Assembly (NCBI GenBank): GCA_002720125.1
Contig: PBGQ01000016.1
Coordinates: 2,097-15,905, forward strand
Reading direction: 5' to 3'
From: Rickettsiales bacterium
Lineage (GTDB): Bacteria > Pseudomonadota > Alphaproteobacteria > TMED109
DNA length: 13,809 nucleotides
The notes under the pieces are model-generated. The model searched no databases. It had not been told where the DNA came from and worked only from the letters and a program-made list of their open reading frames with translations. This document shows positions 1 to 6,753 of the stretch, in pieces. Position 1 is the first letter of the stretch. Every line of letters starts with the position of its first letter. A program made the translations under genes and the position numbers.

Positions 1-776
1 GGTATTTTTGAAATAATCTTTTTTTTCTTTTCTAATTCCTTATCATCTAAAAAAAAGTTATTTTTTATATAATGCCATTCCATAAAAGGAGTATTTGGAA
101 GCAATTTACTATTAAATGAATGCTTATATTTTTTAAAGTATGTGAGTTTTTTATTTCCAGCTTTAATAGATGCCAAATTACTTTCATATTCTAGCCACAA
201 TTTTGAAGCTAATCCATATTTATTTATATCTTTGCTATCCAGCATCTCTCCCAATCGAAAAATTGGATTAATGTCATTGCTATTGTTTATAATTGAGTTT
301 AAATCGTTCAAGAGTAAGGGCTTGAATATTTTTGGTGCTTTATAGAATGCCCAATTAACTTCTTCTTTTGTTCCTAAAAATAATGACCTGACAATAATTT
401 TTTTGATTACTTCGGGGAATTTTTGAGCATAAGCTATTGCTAAAGTCGAACCCCAGGAACCACCCACTACTAGCCAACTTTTTATATTTAAAAAATTTCT
501 TATCTTTTCTATGTCGTCAATTAACAAATCAGTGCTGTTCTCTTCTAAGCACCTGTATGGTTTAGACTTTCCAGAACCTCTTTGATCAAGAAAAATAACT
601 CTAAATTTATTATTATCAAATAAAGCTTTATGTCCATCTGAACAGCCAGCTCCCGGGCCTCCATGTAGGAAAATTACCGGAATGCCGTCAGGATTTCCAT
701 ATTCTTCAAAATATAAAGTGTGTCTTCCTCTTTTCATTTCATGTGTTGCAAATGATTTTTTTATGTTATATAACAT
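1..776 (-). CDS. pip: Proline iminopeptidase, C-terminus cut by window edge
   Basis: Alpha/beta-hydrolase peptidase of family S33 that removes N-terminal proline from peptides in the cytoplasm. Reading the minus strand from the ATG at 776-774 gives 258 codons without a stop before the window edge; the family is usually about 310-320 residues, so roughly the last fifth, including the catalytic Asp/His region, is missing. Visible motifs are the oxyanion motif HGGPG (residues 38-42), DQRGSGKS (64-71), typical of the family, and the nucleophile elbow GGSWGS with Ser107. The N-terminal block ending in [11 protein letters not shown] (21-31) aligns with the usual family start, which supports this ATG over Met14. 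The gene diverges from rpmE across 35 bp. Family assignment is firm; the true substrate range (proline-specific or broader) is not shown. Confidence 0.9.
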   Translation of the reverse strand, partial: MLYNIKKSFATHEMKRGRHTLYFEEYGNPDGIPVIFLHGGPGAGCSDGHKALFDNNKFRVIFLDQRGSGKSKPYRCLEENSTDLLIDDIEKIRNFLNIKSWLVVGGSWGSTLAIAYAQKFPEVIKKIIVRSLFLGTKEEVNWAFYKAPKIFKPLLLNDLNSIINNSNDINPIFRLGEMLDSKDINKYGLASKLWLEYESNLASIKAGNKKLTYFKKYKHSFNSKLLPNTPFMEWHYIKNNFFLDDKELEKKKKIISKI

Positions 777-811
777 TCTCTTATTATAAATTTAAATTAG
801 AATATAGAAAG
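777..811. promoter_or_regulatory. Divergent pip/rpmE spacer with A/T palindrome
   Basis: This 35-bp spacer is all that separates the two start codons, so it must carry at least the -10 regions of both genes, with -35 regions reaching into the opposite coding sequence. It holds a perfect 10-bp palindrome AATTTAAATT (789-798) and a -10-like TATTAT (782-787). A weak ribosome site, GAAAG (807-811), sits directly before the rpmE ATG. In sequence this A/T-rich the palindrome could be chance. Confidence 0.3.
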
Positions 812-1033
812 ATGAAAAAAAAAATACATCCTGAATATCATGAGATTAAAGTAGTTATGACTGATGGTTCAGAATTTAAAACGAGATCTACTTTTGGGAA
901 ACCAGGAGAAATTCTTAAACTTGATGTTGACCCTATCTCTCATCCAGCTTGGACTGGTGGTAACGCCCAGATTAGAGAAGACGCTGGACAAGTAGCAAGA
1001 TTTAAGAAAAAATTTGGTAATATAAAAGTTTAA
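812..1033 (+). CDS. rpmE: 50S ribosomal protein L31, zinc-free type
   Basis: Structural protein of the large ribosomal subunit that contributes to bridges with the small subunit. The 73-residue product begins [20 protein letters not shown] and contains [10 protein letters not shown] and SHPAWTGG, the signature blocks of L31. It has no cysteine, so it is the C-minus form that does not bind zinc, as is common in Alphaproteobacteria. The reading frame is open upstream to an ATG at 743, but that extension lies within the divergent pip gene and has no L31 homology, so the start at 812 is chosen. The stop TAA (1031-1033) directly abuts the stop of the convergent thioesterase gene. Ten consecutive A's begin right after the start codon. 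Confidence 0.96.
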   Translation: MKKKIHPEYHEIKVVMTDGSEFKTRSTFGKPGEILKLDVDPISHPAWTGGNAQIREDAGQVARFKKKFGNIKV

Positions 1034-1450
1034 CTAGATTTTCTCTAGCTCCTCTCTTATTTTGATTGGAATTTGCTTTTTTAAAGACATATTATTTCTT
1101 TCTACAAATACATGAACAAAATAACCCTCAGCACAAGCTGTATCGTTTTTACTATCAAATAAAGAAATATCATATATCACGCTAGTTTTTCCTATTTTGG
1201 AAGTTGATAACCCCGCCTCTATAATGTCAGGATACTTTAGTGATCTTTTAAACAAACATCTTGTTTCTGGAGAAACCGCAATGATATTAGATTTCAATGG
1301 GTCATAATCGCACCTATTAATCAAGAATCTATTAATTACTGAGTCAAATAAGCTATAATAGATAACATTATTTAAATGACCAAAAATATCATTATCGCCA
1401 AATCTAGTGTCTACAGTTTCTAAATACTTATATTCTTTTTTTAGCCTCAA
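1034..1450 (-). CDS. Hotdog-fold acyl-CoA thioesterase (YbgC/FadM-like)
   Basis: Predicted cytoplasmic thioesterase of the 4-hydroxybenzoyl-CoA thioesterase superfamily, hydrolysing an acyl-CoA or related thioester. The 138-residue product has the family N-terminal signature TRFGDNDIFGHLNNVIYY (15-32); Asp21 corresponds to the catalytic Asp17 of Pseudomonas 4-hydroxybenzoyl-CoA thioesterase. The length is normal for the family. The start is TTG (1450-1448): no ATG lies between it and the conserved motif, and GGAG (complement of 1456-1459) sits 5 nt upstream. The TTG follows immediately after the TAA of the alpha/beta hydrolase, so the two genes are almost certainly co-transcribed and translationally coupled. 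The substrate is unknown; the Asp/His/Asn motif resembles enzymes acting on short or medium acyl-CoAs, but this is inference. Confidence 0.87.
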   Translation of the reverse strand: MRLKKEYKYLETVDTRFGDNDIFGHLNNVIYYSLFDSVINRFLINRCDYDPLKSNIIAVSPETRCLFKRSLKYPDIIEAGLSTSKIGKTSVIYDISLFDSKNDTACAEGYFVHVFVERNNMSLKKQIPIKIREELEKI

Positions 1451-2233
1451 TTATACTCCAATAAATTTTGAGATAATACTTCTTACCTTATTTGGATTTT
1501 CAAAAATGTGAAAATGACCACAATTTTTAATAATGCTTACCTCTGATATTGGTAACAATTTAGATAACTTAATAGCATTAGATGCAGGAGTCATTATGTC
1601 TTCATCTCCAGTTATAAAATGAGTGGGAGTATTTATACATTTCAAAGAGTCCTCTCTTAGATTGAATGTATTGCAAGCATTCAAATCTTTAAATAAAACC
1701 CCTTTTTTTGTTTCTAGCATTACTCTAAATAAATAATGTTGTAATCTCATCCCTATTAACTGAGAACCATAAAGACTGACATTTTCTGGCAAAGACCAAT
1801 TAATCATATTATTTATTGCAGATGTTTGATCTTTCTTACTCAAGTCGAGTAAATAGCTACTTACCTTCATTGGCAAAGCTGCTCCTATTAAAATCATTTT
1901 TGACAAGTTTATGCTTTTTTTTGATGCTATATAAATAGATATCAGTGTTCCCATACTGTGTGATATCAGTATAAATTTATTATGCGATGTTTTTTTCAAG
2001 CTTTTTATTATATGCATTCCCATACTTTCAATGGTATCAAGTGGCTTATCTTTATTTTTACCATGTCCAGGCAAAGTAATAGATAGCGTACTAAAACCCT
2101 TATTTGCGAAGTATCTATTTTGATAAGCCCATAAAGTATGATCACACCCCGCTCCTGGAATAAAAACAACTAAAGGTTTTGTTTTTTGTTTAGAGCTATT
2201 ATTGATTTTTTTTAAAAAGTTATTCTTTTTCAT
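1451..2233 (-). CDS. Alpha/beta-hydrolase, substrate unknown
   Basis: A 260-residue soluble alpha/beta-hydrolase with no signal peptide or membrane segment. An oxyanion-type PGAG (26-29) follows the first beta strand, LPGHGKN (54-60) marks the next conserved loop, the nucleophile elbow is SHSMG with Ser93, a probable catalytic Asp212 lies in TGDEDIMTP (208-216), and His240 lies in NCGHFHIFENP. The triad is therefore complete and the length typical. The gene starts 12 bp after the metY stop and its own stop directly abuts the thioesterase start, so it is the middle of a metY-hydrolase-thioesterase transcript. Relatives include esterases, lactonases and acyl hydrolases (MenH- and BioH-like shapes), and sequence alone does not choose between them. 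The pairing with a thioesterase suggests a joint role in ester or thioester hydrolysis, which is inference. Confidence 0.86.
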   Translation of the reverse strand: MKKNNFLKKINNSSKQKTKPLVVFIPGAGCDHTLWAYQNRYFANKGFSTLSITLPGHGKNKDKPLDTIESMGMHIIKSLKKTSHNKFILISHSMGTLISIYIASKKSINLSKMILIGAALPMKVSSYLLDLSKKDQTSAINNMINWSLPENVSLYGSQLIGMRLQHYLFRVMLETKKGVLFKDLNACNTFNLREDSLKCINTPTHFITGDEDIMTPASNAIKLSKLLPISEVSIIKNCGHFHIFENPNKVRSIISKFIGV

Positions 2234-2245
2234 TCTTTATGTTTC

Positions 2246-3538
2246 TCATAGATTTTTAAATGCTTGCTTTAGATCTTTAATTAAATCCTCTACATCTTCT
2301 ATTCCAATAGATAATCTGATTAAGTCTTCAGAAATTCCTAATTTTTTTAATTCCTTATTTGAAAGTTGTGCATGTGTAGTGGTTGCAGGATGAATTACTA
2401 GAGATTTTGCATCTCCTATATTAGCTAAATGGGAAAATATTTTTAAATTTTCTATAAACTCAGATGCTCTTTCCTTACCTCCTTTAATACCAAAAGATAC
2501 AATTGCTCCACTTCCTTTTGGCAAAAACTTATTAGCTAACTTATGATTTTTATGCGATTTTAAACTGGGATGTAAAACCCATTTTACTTGGTCTACCCCT
2601 GTCAAAAAAGATGCAATATATTCTGCATTAGAGACATGTTTCATCATTCTCGGACCAAGTGTTTCTACTCCTAACAGAAAATAAAAAGCATCCTGTGGTG
2701 ATAAAGTACAGCCAAAATCTCTCAATCCTTCACTCCTAGCTCTAGATAAGAAGGCCGCAGGACCAAATTCATCTAAATAATTTATATTATTGTATCCTTC
2801 ATAAGGCTCTGTAATATTTGGAAATTTTTTACTTTTTGACCAATCAAATTTGCCGGAATCAATGAGAGCGCCTCCAACTGCAATACCATGCCCTCCAATA
2901 AATTTTGTAATTGAGTGTATAACCATACTAGCTCCTAATAAAATAGGATTACATAAAAAGGGAGTTAGAATAGTATTATCCACTACAAATGGTATATTAG
3001 CTTCTTCAGTGATTTTTGATATTTTGTTAATATCTAATACATCAAGGCTAGGGTTTGATAACGATTCTGCAAAAAATAGTTTGGTATTCTTTTGTATGTT
3101 TTGTTTTATTTCCTTAAAATCATTTGGATTAACAAAAGTGGTTTCAATGCCAAATCTTTTCATTGTCAATCCTAATAAATTTCTTGTTCCACCATAAATT
3201 CTATTAGATGATAATATATGGTCTCCTGCGCTCATTATTGTAGCTACAAGAATATGCAATGCGGCTTGTCCACTAGCAGTACATAAAGCTCCTATCCCAT
3301 TTTCTAATGAAGCTAGTCTTTCTTCTAAAGCGCTGACAGTAGGATTTGATATTCTGGAATAAATATGTCCATCTTTTTCAAGATTAAATACAGAACTGGC
3401 TTCTTTCGTACTTTCAAAGAGATAAGCTGATGACTGATAAATGGGAACTGCTCTTGCCTTATGCTCATCATCTGGTTTTTGTCCCGCATGAACACTTAGA
3501 GTATTGAAAGCGGGTCCTTTAAACTTTTTTTCTTTCAT
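2246..3538 (-). CDS. metY: O-acetylhomoserine sulfhydrylase (MetY)
   Basis: PLP enzyme that converts O-acetylhomoserine plus sulfide to homocysteine, or plus methanethiol directly to methionine. The 430-residue product has the usual MetY length, longer than the roughly 390 residues of cystathionine synthase/lyase relatives. Visible features: VHAGQ near the N-terminus (16-20), the phosphate-binding YSRISNPT (60-67), Asp187 in VVDNT, PLP-binding Lys212 in SITKFIGGHG, the block GPAAFLSRARSEGLRDFG, and LSIGIED near the C-terminus. The ATG overlaps the TGA of the upstream DUF1192 gene (ATGA, 3535-3538), so translation is coupled and there is no room for a leader riboswitch immediately before it. 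Its partner MetX is encoded about 5 kb away at 8428. The start has no clear Shine-Dalgarno sequence, consistent with coupling. Confidence 0.94.
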   Translation of the reverse strand: MKEKKFKGPAFNTLSVHAGQKPDDEHKARAVPIYQSSAYLFESTKEASSVFNLEKDGHIYSRISNPTVSALEERLASLENGIGALCTASGQAALHILVATIMSAGDHILSSNRIYGGTRNLLGLTMKRFGIETTFVNPNDFKEIKQNIQKNTKLFFAESLSNPSLDVLDINKISKITEEANIPFVVDNTILTPFLCNPILLGASMVIHSITKFIGGHGIAVGGALIDSGKFDWSKSKKFPNITEPYEGYNNINYLDEFGPAAFLSRARSEGLRDFGCTLSPQDAFYFLLGVETLGPRMMKHVSNAEYIASFLTGVDQVKWVLHPSLKSHKNHKLANKFLPKGSGAIVSFGIKGGKERASEFIENLKIFSHLANIGDAKSLVIHPATTTHAQLSNKELKKLGISEDLIRLSIGIEDVEDLIKDLKQAFKNL

Positions 3539-3723
3539 TTTTTTTCTATGTTTTTAAAGATTTTTTCTGCCTCATCTTTTTTATTTTTTCTATTTGTAAT
3601 CTCTTTATCAATTTCTGAAATATGTTTCTTTAATTTACTTTTGTACTCTATTAAATCTTCTAATGATGCTTTTTCTATATTTTCTATAACATCCTTGGGA
3701 GATATAATTTCAATTTCATCCAT
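3535..3723 (-). CDS. DUF1192-family small protein
   Basis: A 62-residue acidic/lysine-rich protein that is almost all predicted helix. It matches the alphaproteobacterial DUF1192 pattern: an N-terminal SPKD segment, then SLEDLIEYKSKLKKHISEID (20-39) in which leucine/isoleucine spacing suggests a short coiled coil, then a basic tail ending EKIFKNIEKK. The function of the family is unknown. It is first in the minus-strand transcript, 47 bp from the divergent PIG3-type oxidoreductase. In other Alphaproteobacteria DUF1192 is also found near that oxidoreductase and DUF1013, from memory of the neighbourhood. Here it overlaps metY by ATGA, which may simply be compaction. A real gene is supported by the family match, tight overlap and length; family assignment rests on pattern memory, not a profile search. 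Confidence 0.8.
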   Translation of the reverse strand: MDEIEIISPKDVIENIEKASLEDLIEYKSKLKKHISEIDKEITNRKNKKDEAEKIFKNIEKK

Positions 3724-3770
3724 AATAATAGTATTATAAATTAAATATAGAATATATTTAAGAGTTATTT
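3724..3770. promoter_or_regulatory. Divergent spacer with 9-bp inverted repeat
   Basis: The 47-bp spacer between the DUF1192-metY operon and the oxidoreductase-trcR-hldE operon contains a perfect inverted repeat: TTAAATATA (3741-3749), a 3-bp spacer GAA, and TATATTTAA (3753-3761). The dyad centre lies near the middle of the spacer, where both promoters must overlap, so a dimeric regulator bound there could affect both directions. No G/C is present in the arms, and local composition makes chance a serious alternative. No specific regulator family is recognisable. Confidence 0.3.
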
Positions 3771-4781
3771 ATGAAAATACCAAAAAAAATGAATTGCATA
3801 AAAATAAATGGTTATGGTGGTTTAGACAAATTGATGATGGTAAAAAAAGAAATTCCCTCTATTTCTAGTGAAGAAGTTTTAATAAAAGTATTCTATAGTG
3901 GAGTAAATAGACCTGATATTTTACAAAGACAAGGAAAATATAAACCGCCGAAAGATGCAAATCCTCTACCAGGTTTGGAGGTATCTGGAAAAATAACAAA
4001 AGTTGGAAAAAAAGTAAAAGGTTTTAAAGCAGGAGATAAAGTATGTGCACTTACCCACGGAGGTGGATATGCTGAATACTGCAAAGTTTTCTGGCAACAT
4101 GTTTTAAAAATACCAAAAGGTATGAGTTATATTGAGTCAGCAGCAATACCAGAAACTTTTTTCACAGTATGGGCTAATTTGTTTGATATAGGAAAATTAG
4201 AATCTACAGACACAGTTCTTATTCACGGCGGTTCTAGTGGAATAGGAACAACATCTATTCAATTAGCCAAAATATATGGATGCAAAGTAATAGTTACAGT
4301 GGGCAATTCAAAGAAAATAAAAGCATGTAAGAAATTAGGTGCAGACCTGGCTATAAATTACAAAAAAAATGATTTTACTAAAGAAATAATGGGCTATACA
4401 AAAAATCAAGGCGTGAATGTAATTTTGGATATGGTGGGAAAAAAGTATTTTAAAAAAAATATAGATTTATTGAAAGATAAAGGAAAACTTGTCATAATAG
4501 CTTTTCTTACTGGAAATTTAACAGAAATAGATCTTCAGAGTGTCTTAAAGAAACGTTTAACAATTACTGGCTCTACATTGAGACCTAGAACAAATAAAGA
4601 AAAGGCGAGAATTGCAGCAAATGTTAAAAAAAATTACTGGAAACTTTTTGAAAAAAAAACTATCAAGCCTATAATTTTTAAATCTTTCAGACTTTCTGAT
4701 GTTAGAAAAGCTCATAAGTTAATGGAAAGTAGTGAACATATTGGTAAGATAGTTTTATATAATAAAATTAAGGAGGAATAA
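3771..4781 (+). CDS. NAD(P)H quinone oxidoreductase, PIG3 family
   Basis: Zinc-independent medium-chain dehydrogenase/reductase of the quinone oxidoreductase (TP53I3/PIG3) type, expected to reduce quinones or enones with NADPH in the cytoplasm. The 336-residue product has the N-terminal GroES-like catalytic domain with SGVNRPDILQRQGKY (43-57) and PLPGLEVSG (65-73), then the Rossmann domain with the NADPH-binding IHGGSSGIGTTSIQLAK (151-167), a close match to PIG3 proteins. The cysteine ligands of zinc alcohol dehydrogenases are absent. It opens a plus-strand operon: its TAA shares one base with the trcR ATG (TAATG). There is no strong Shine-Dalgarno sequence before its own ATG. The physiological substrate is unknown. 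The gene order with DUF1192 and DUF1013/TrcR is recurrent in Alphaproteobacteria, as established context rather than something provable here. Confidence 0.92.
   Translation: MKIPKKMNCIKINGYGGLDKLMMVKKEIPSISSEEVLIKVFYSGVNRPDILQRQGKYKPPKDANPLPGLEVSGKITKVGKKVKGFKAGDKVCALTHGGGYAEYCKVFWQHVLKIPKGMSYIESAAIPETFFTVWANLFDIGKLESTDTVLIHGGSSGIGTTSIQLAKIYGCKVIVTVGNSKKIKACKKLGADLAINYKKNDFTKEIMGYTKNQGVNVILDMVGKKYFKKNIDLLKDKGKLVIIAFLTGNLTEIDLQSVLKKRLTITGSTLRPRTNKEKARIAANVKKNYWKLFEKKTIKPIIFKSFRLSDVRKAHKLMESSEHIGKIVLYNKIKEE
4771..4776 (+). promoter_or_regulatory. Strong Shine-Dalgarno site for trcR
   Basis: AGGAGG lies 4 nt before the trcR ATG, inside the last codons of the oxidoreductase gene. It is the clearest ribosome-binding site in the window, while most other starts have weak or no complementarity. 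It supports the start at 4781 and suggests trcR is translated more strongly than its neighbours or independently of them. Confidence 0.75.
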
Positions 4782-5332
4782 TGAATAGTCCATTAATGCC
4801 AAAATCAACTGCTGTTTGGCTTATAGAAAATACAAAATTAACTTTTGAACAAATCTCAAAATTTTGCAGAATGCATATACTTGAAATACAAGGTATTGCA
4901 GACGGAGAGGTCGCCGTTGGTATACAAGGGAAAAATCCCTTAGTATCAGGTGAATTGACTAAAGAGGAAATCGAAAGATGTGAAAACGATCCATTGCAAG
5001 AGCTGAAAATCATAAAAGATGAAATTCCACTAAGCTCAGCATTGAACAAAAATAAAGCAAGATTTACTCCTGCCTCAAGAAGACAAGTTATTCCTGACGC
5101 TATCTCCTGGCTACTAAAATATCACCCTGAGCTTTCTGACCCACAGATATCAAAACTTATTGGTACAACCAAAAATACTATAAACTCTATAAAAAAAAGA
5201 GAGCATTGGAATATGCAAAATATTACTCCAAGAGACCCTGTTCTATTATCACTTTGTACACAGTCTTCTTTAACTGAAGCCGTTGCAAAAGCAAAAAAAA
5301 AGCTTGAAAAATTAAAATCAAATGCAAGTTGA
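4781..5332 (+). CDS. trcR: TrcR-family (DUF1013) cell-cycle transcriptional regulator
   Basis: Member of the DUF1013/TrcR family, which is confined largely to Alphaproteobacteria and named as a cell-cycle transcriptional regulator. The 183-residue product begins MNSPLMPKSTAVWLIENTKL, essentially the family consensus, and contains FEQISKFCRMH (23-33), IADGEVAVGIQGK (38-50) and LTKEEIERCENDP (59-71). It then has a helix-turn-helix-like ELSDPQISKLIGTTKNTIN segment near residues 115-135, and the conserved HWNMQNITPRDPVLLSLCTQ stretch. The C-terminus ends soon after this, so the protein appears shorter than many relatives, which carry a longer basic tail (from memory). A strong AGGAGG precedes the start, and the last 11 bp overlap hldE. 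No loss of core motifs is seen. Confidence 0.92.
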   Translation: MNSPLMPKSTAVWLIENTKLTFEQISKFCRMHILEIQGIADGEVAVGIQGKNPLVSGELTKEEIERCENDPLQELKIIKDEIPLSSALNKNKARFTPASRRQVIPDAISWLLKYHPELSDPQISKLIGTTKNTINSIKKREHWNMQNITPRDPVLLSLCTQSSLTEAVAKAKKKLEKLKSNAS

Positions 5333-6749
5333 AAAATTTAAAAGTAGTTTAAAAAAAGCTAAAATTTTGTTAATTGGAGATGTAATGTTAGATAAGTATG
5401 TTTTTGGAAAAATAACAAGAATTTCTCCCGAAGCGCCCGTTCCTGTTTTTTTATCAGAGGGTAAAAAGGAAGTACTCGGTGGAGCCGCGAACGTTTTAAA
5501 TAATTTATCTTCATTAGGTGTAGATACAACTTTTATGAGTGTTATTGGAAAAGATGAACCAGGAAAAAGATTAAAACAACTTTTAAAGGAAAATAATATA
5601 AAAAAAACTTACTTTTATGAAGACAAAAAAAGAACTACCTCTTCAAAAACAAGATACCTTGCAAACAGTCAACAAATTATAAGAATAGATAGTGAAAGCG
5701 AACAGATGATTCCTGCATCCGCAGAGCATTTTATATTATCAAAATTCAAGAAACTAATTACTAACTATAATGTTGTTGTAATATCTGATTATAAAAAAGG
5801 TGTTATAACCCCTACGCTAATGAAAACAATTATAAAAATATCTAAGTCTAATAAAGTACCTGTCATTGTTGATCCAAAAAATAAAAAATTTGATATTTAT
5901 AAAAATGTTTTCCTTGTTACGCCTAATCAGTACGAAGCTTCTGAAGTATCTGGAATAAGTTGTAATACAAATGAGGAAGCAGAGTACTGTGCTAAATATA
6001 TAATGAAAAATTATAATATTAATAATGTTATAATTACTAGGGGAGAAAAAGGTTTAACTTATTTAAATAAAAATAAAATTGTTCATGCCCCAACAAAAAA
6101 AAAAGAAGTTTTTGATGTTTCTGGTGCTGGAGATACTATTTTAGCTATATTAGCTATTTCAATAGCAAATAAAATAGAGATTGAGAACTCGCTTTATTTC
6201 GCGAACAAGGCCGCGGGTGTAGTTGTGGGAAAAATAGGAACTAGCACAATAAACATGAAAGAACTTTTAGAAGATGAGAATTCTGATAATAACAAAAAGA
6301 TTTTAAAAATAAATGAATTAAAAAAGATAGTAAAAAAACATAAAGAAAGAGGATTAAAGATTGGTTTTACAAATGGGTGCTTTGACATATTACATTATGG
6401 ACATATATCCTATTTGGAACAAACCAAAAAGCTCTGCGATAAACTTATTGTTGCTATAAATAGCGATAAATCTGTAAAAAAAATAAAAGGTAGTAACCGG
6501 CCTAGAAATAGCCAGGCTCTGAGAGCAAAGGTTTTAGCCTCCCTACACTTTTGTGATTATATAATTATTTTTAAAGAAGATACTCCAATAAATTTGATTA
6601 GAATTTTGGAGCCACATTTGTTGACTAAGGGCGGAGATTATAAAAAGAGTGAGGTTATTGGCTCCAAGGATTTGGAGTCCTGGGGAGGAGAGACCAAAGT
6701 GCTAAATTATATTCGAGGATTAAGTTCAACAAAATTGTTTGAAAAGTAA
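5322..6749 (+). CDS. hldE: Bifunctional heptose-7-phosphate kinase/ADP-heptose synthase
   Basis: Two-domain enzyme of ADP-L-glycero-D-manno-heptose synthesis for the LPS inner core. The N-terminal kinase domain phosphorylates D-glycero-D-manno-heptose 7-phosphate at C1, and the C-terminal domain transfers AMP from ATP to the heptose 1-phosphate. The product is 475 residues (E. coli HldE is 477). The PfkB/ribokinase domain covers about 1-315, with GDVMLDKYVFG near the start, GGAANVLNNLSSLG, and the catalytic DVSGAGDT (265-272, Asp271). The nucleotidyltransferase domain starts near 345 with GFTNGCFDILHYGH, the cytidylyltransferase-fold HxGH-like motif, and ends with TKGGDYKKSEVIGS. The start overlaps the trcR end by 11 bp. 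No other heptose genes (gmhA, hldD, gmhB) are in the window. It implies an outer membrane with heptose-containing LPS. Confidence 0.97.
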   Translation: MQVEKFKSSLKKAKILLIGDVMLDKYVFGKITRISPEAPVPVFLSEGKKEVLGGAANVLNNLSSLGVDTTFMSVIGKDEPGKRLKQLLKENNIKKTYFYEDKKRTTSSKTRYLANSQQIIRIDSESEQMIPASAEHFILSKFKKLITNYNVVVISDYKKGVITPTLMKTIIKISKSNKVPVIVDPKNKKFDIYKNVFLVTPNQYEASEVSGISCNTNEEAEYCAKYIMKNYNINNVIITRGEKGLTYLNKNKIVHAPTKKKEVFDVSGAGDTILAILAISIANKIEIENSLYFANKAAGVVVGKIGTSTINMKELLEDENSDNNKKILKINELKKIVKKHKERGLKIGFTNGCFDILHYGHISYLEQTKKLCDKLIVAINSDKSVKKIKGSNRPRNSQALRAKVLASLHFCDYIIIFKEDTPINLIRILEPHLLTKGGDYKKSEVIGSKDLESWGGETKVLNYIRGLSSTKLFEK

Positions 6750-6753
6750 AGTA

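Noticed and set aside
142..345. Open frame on the plus strand inside pip
   Set aside because: It is antisense to a well-supported peptidase gene and encodes no recognisable motif. Similar antisense or shadow frames (for example 2850-3197, 4768-5049, 6194-6388, 7639-7836, 11787-11996) were rejected for the same reason.
789..798. Palindrome AATTTAAATT as a defined operator
   Set aside because: Ten A/T bases with no spacer are expected often at this composition. It is mentioned only within the spacer entry.
743..811. N-terminal extension of L31 from an upstream ATG
   Set aside because: It lies antisense inside the pip start region, has no L31 similarity, and the canonical MKKKIHPEY start is at 812.
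1034..1048. Hairpin CTAGA-TTTTC-TCTAG as an rpmE terminator
   Set aside because: The stem is only 5 bp, with no immediate U tract, and it lies in the thioesterase 3' coding end.
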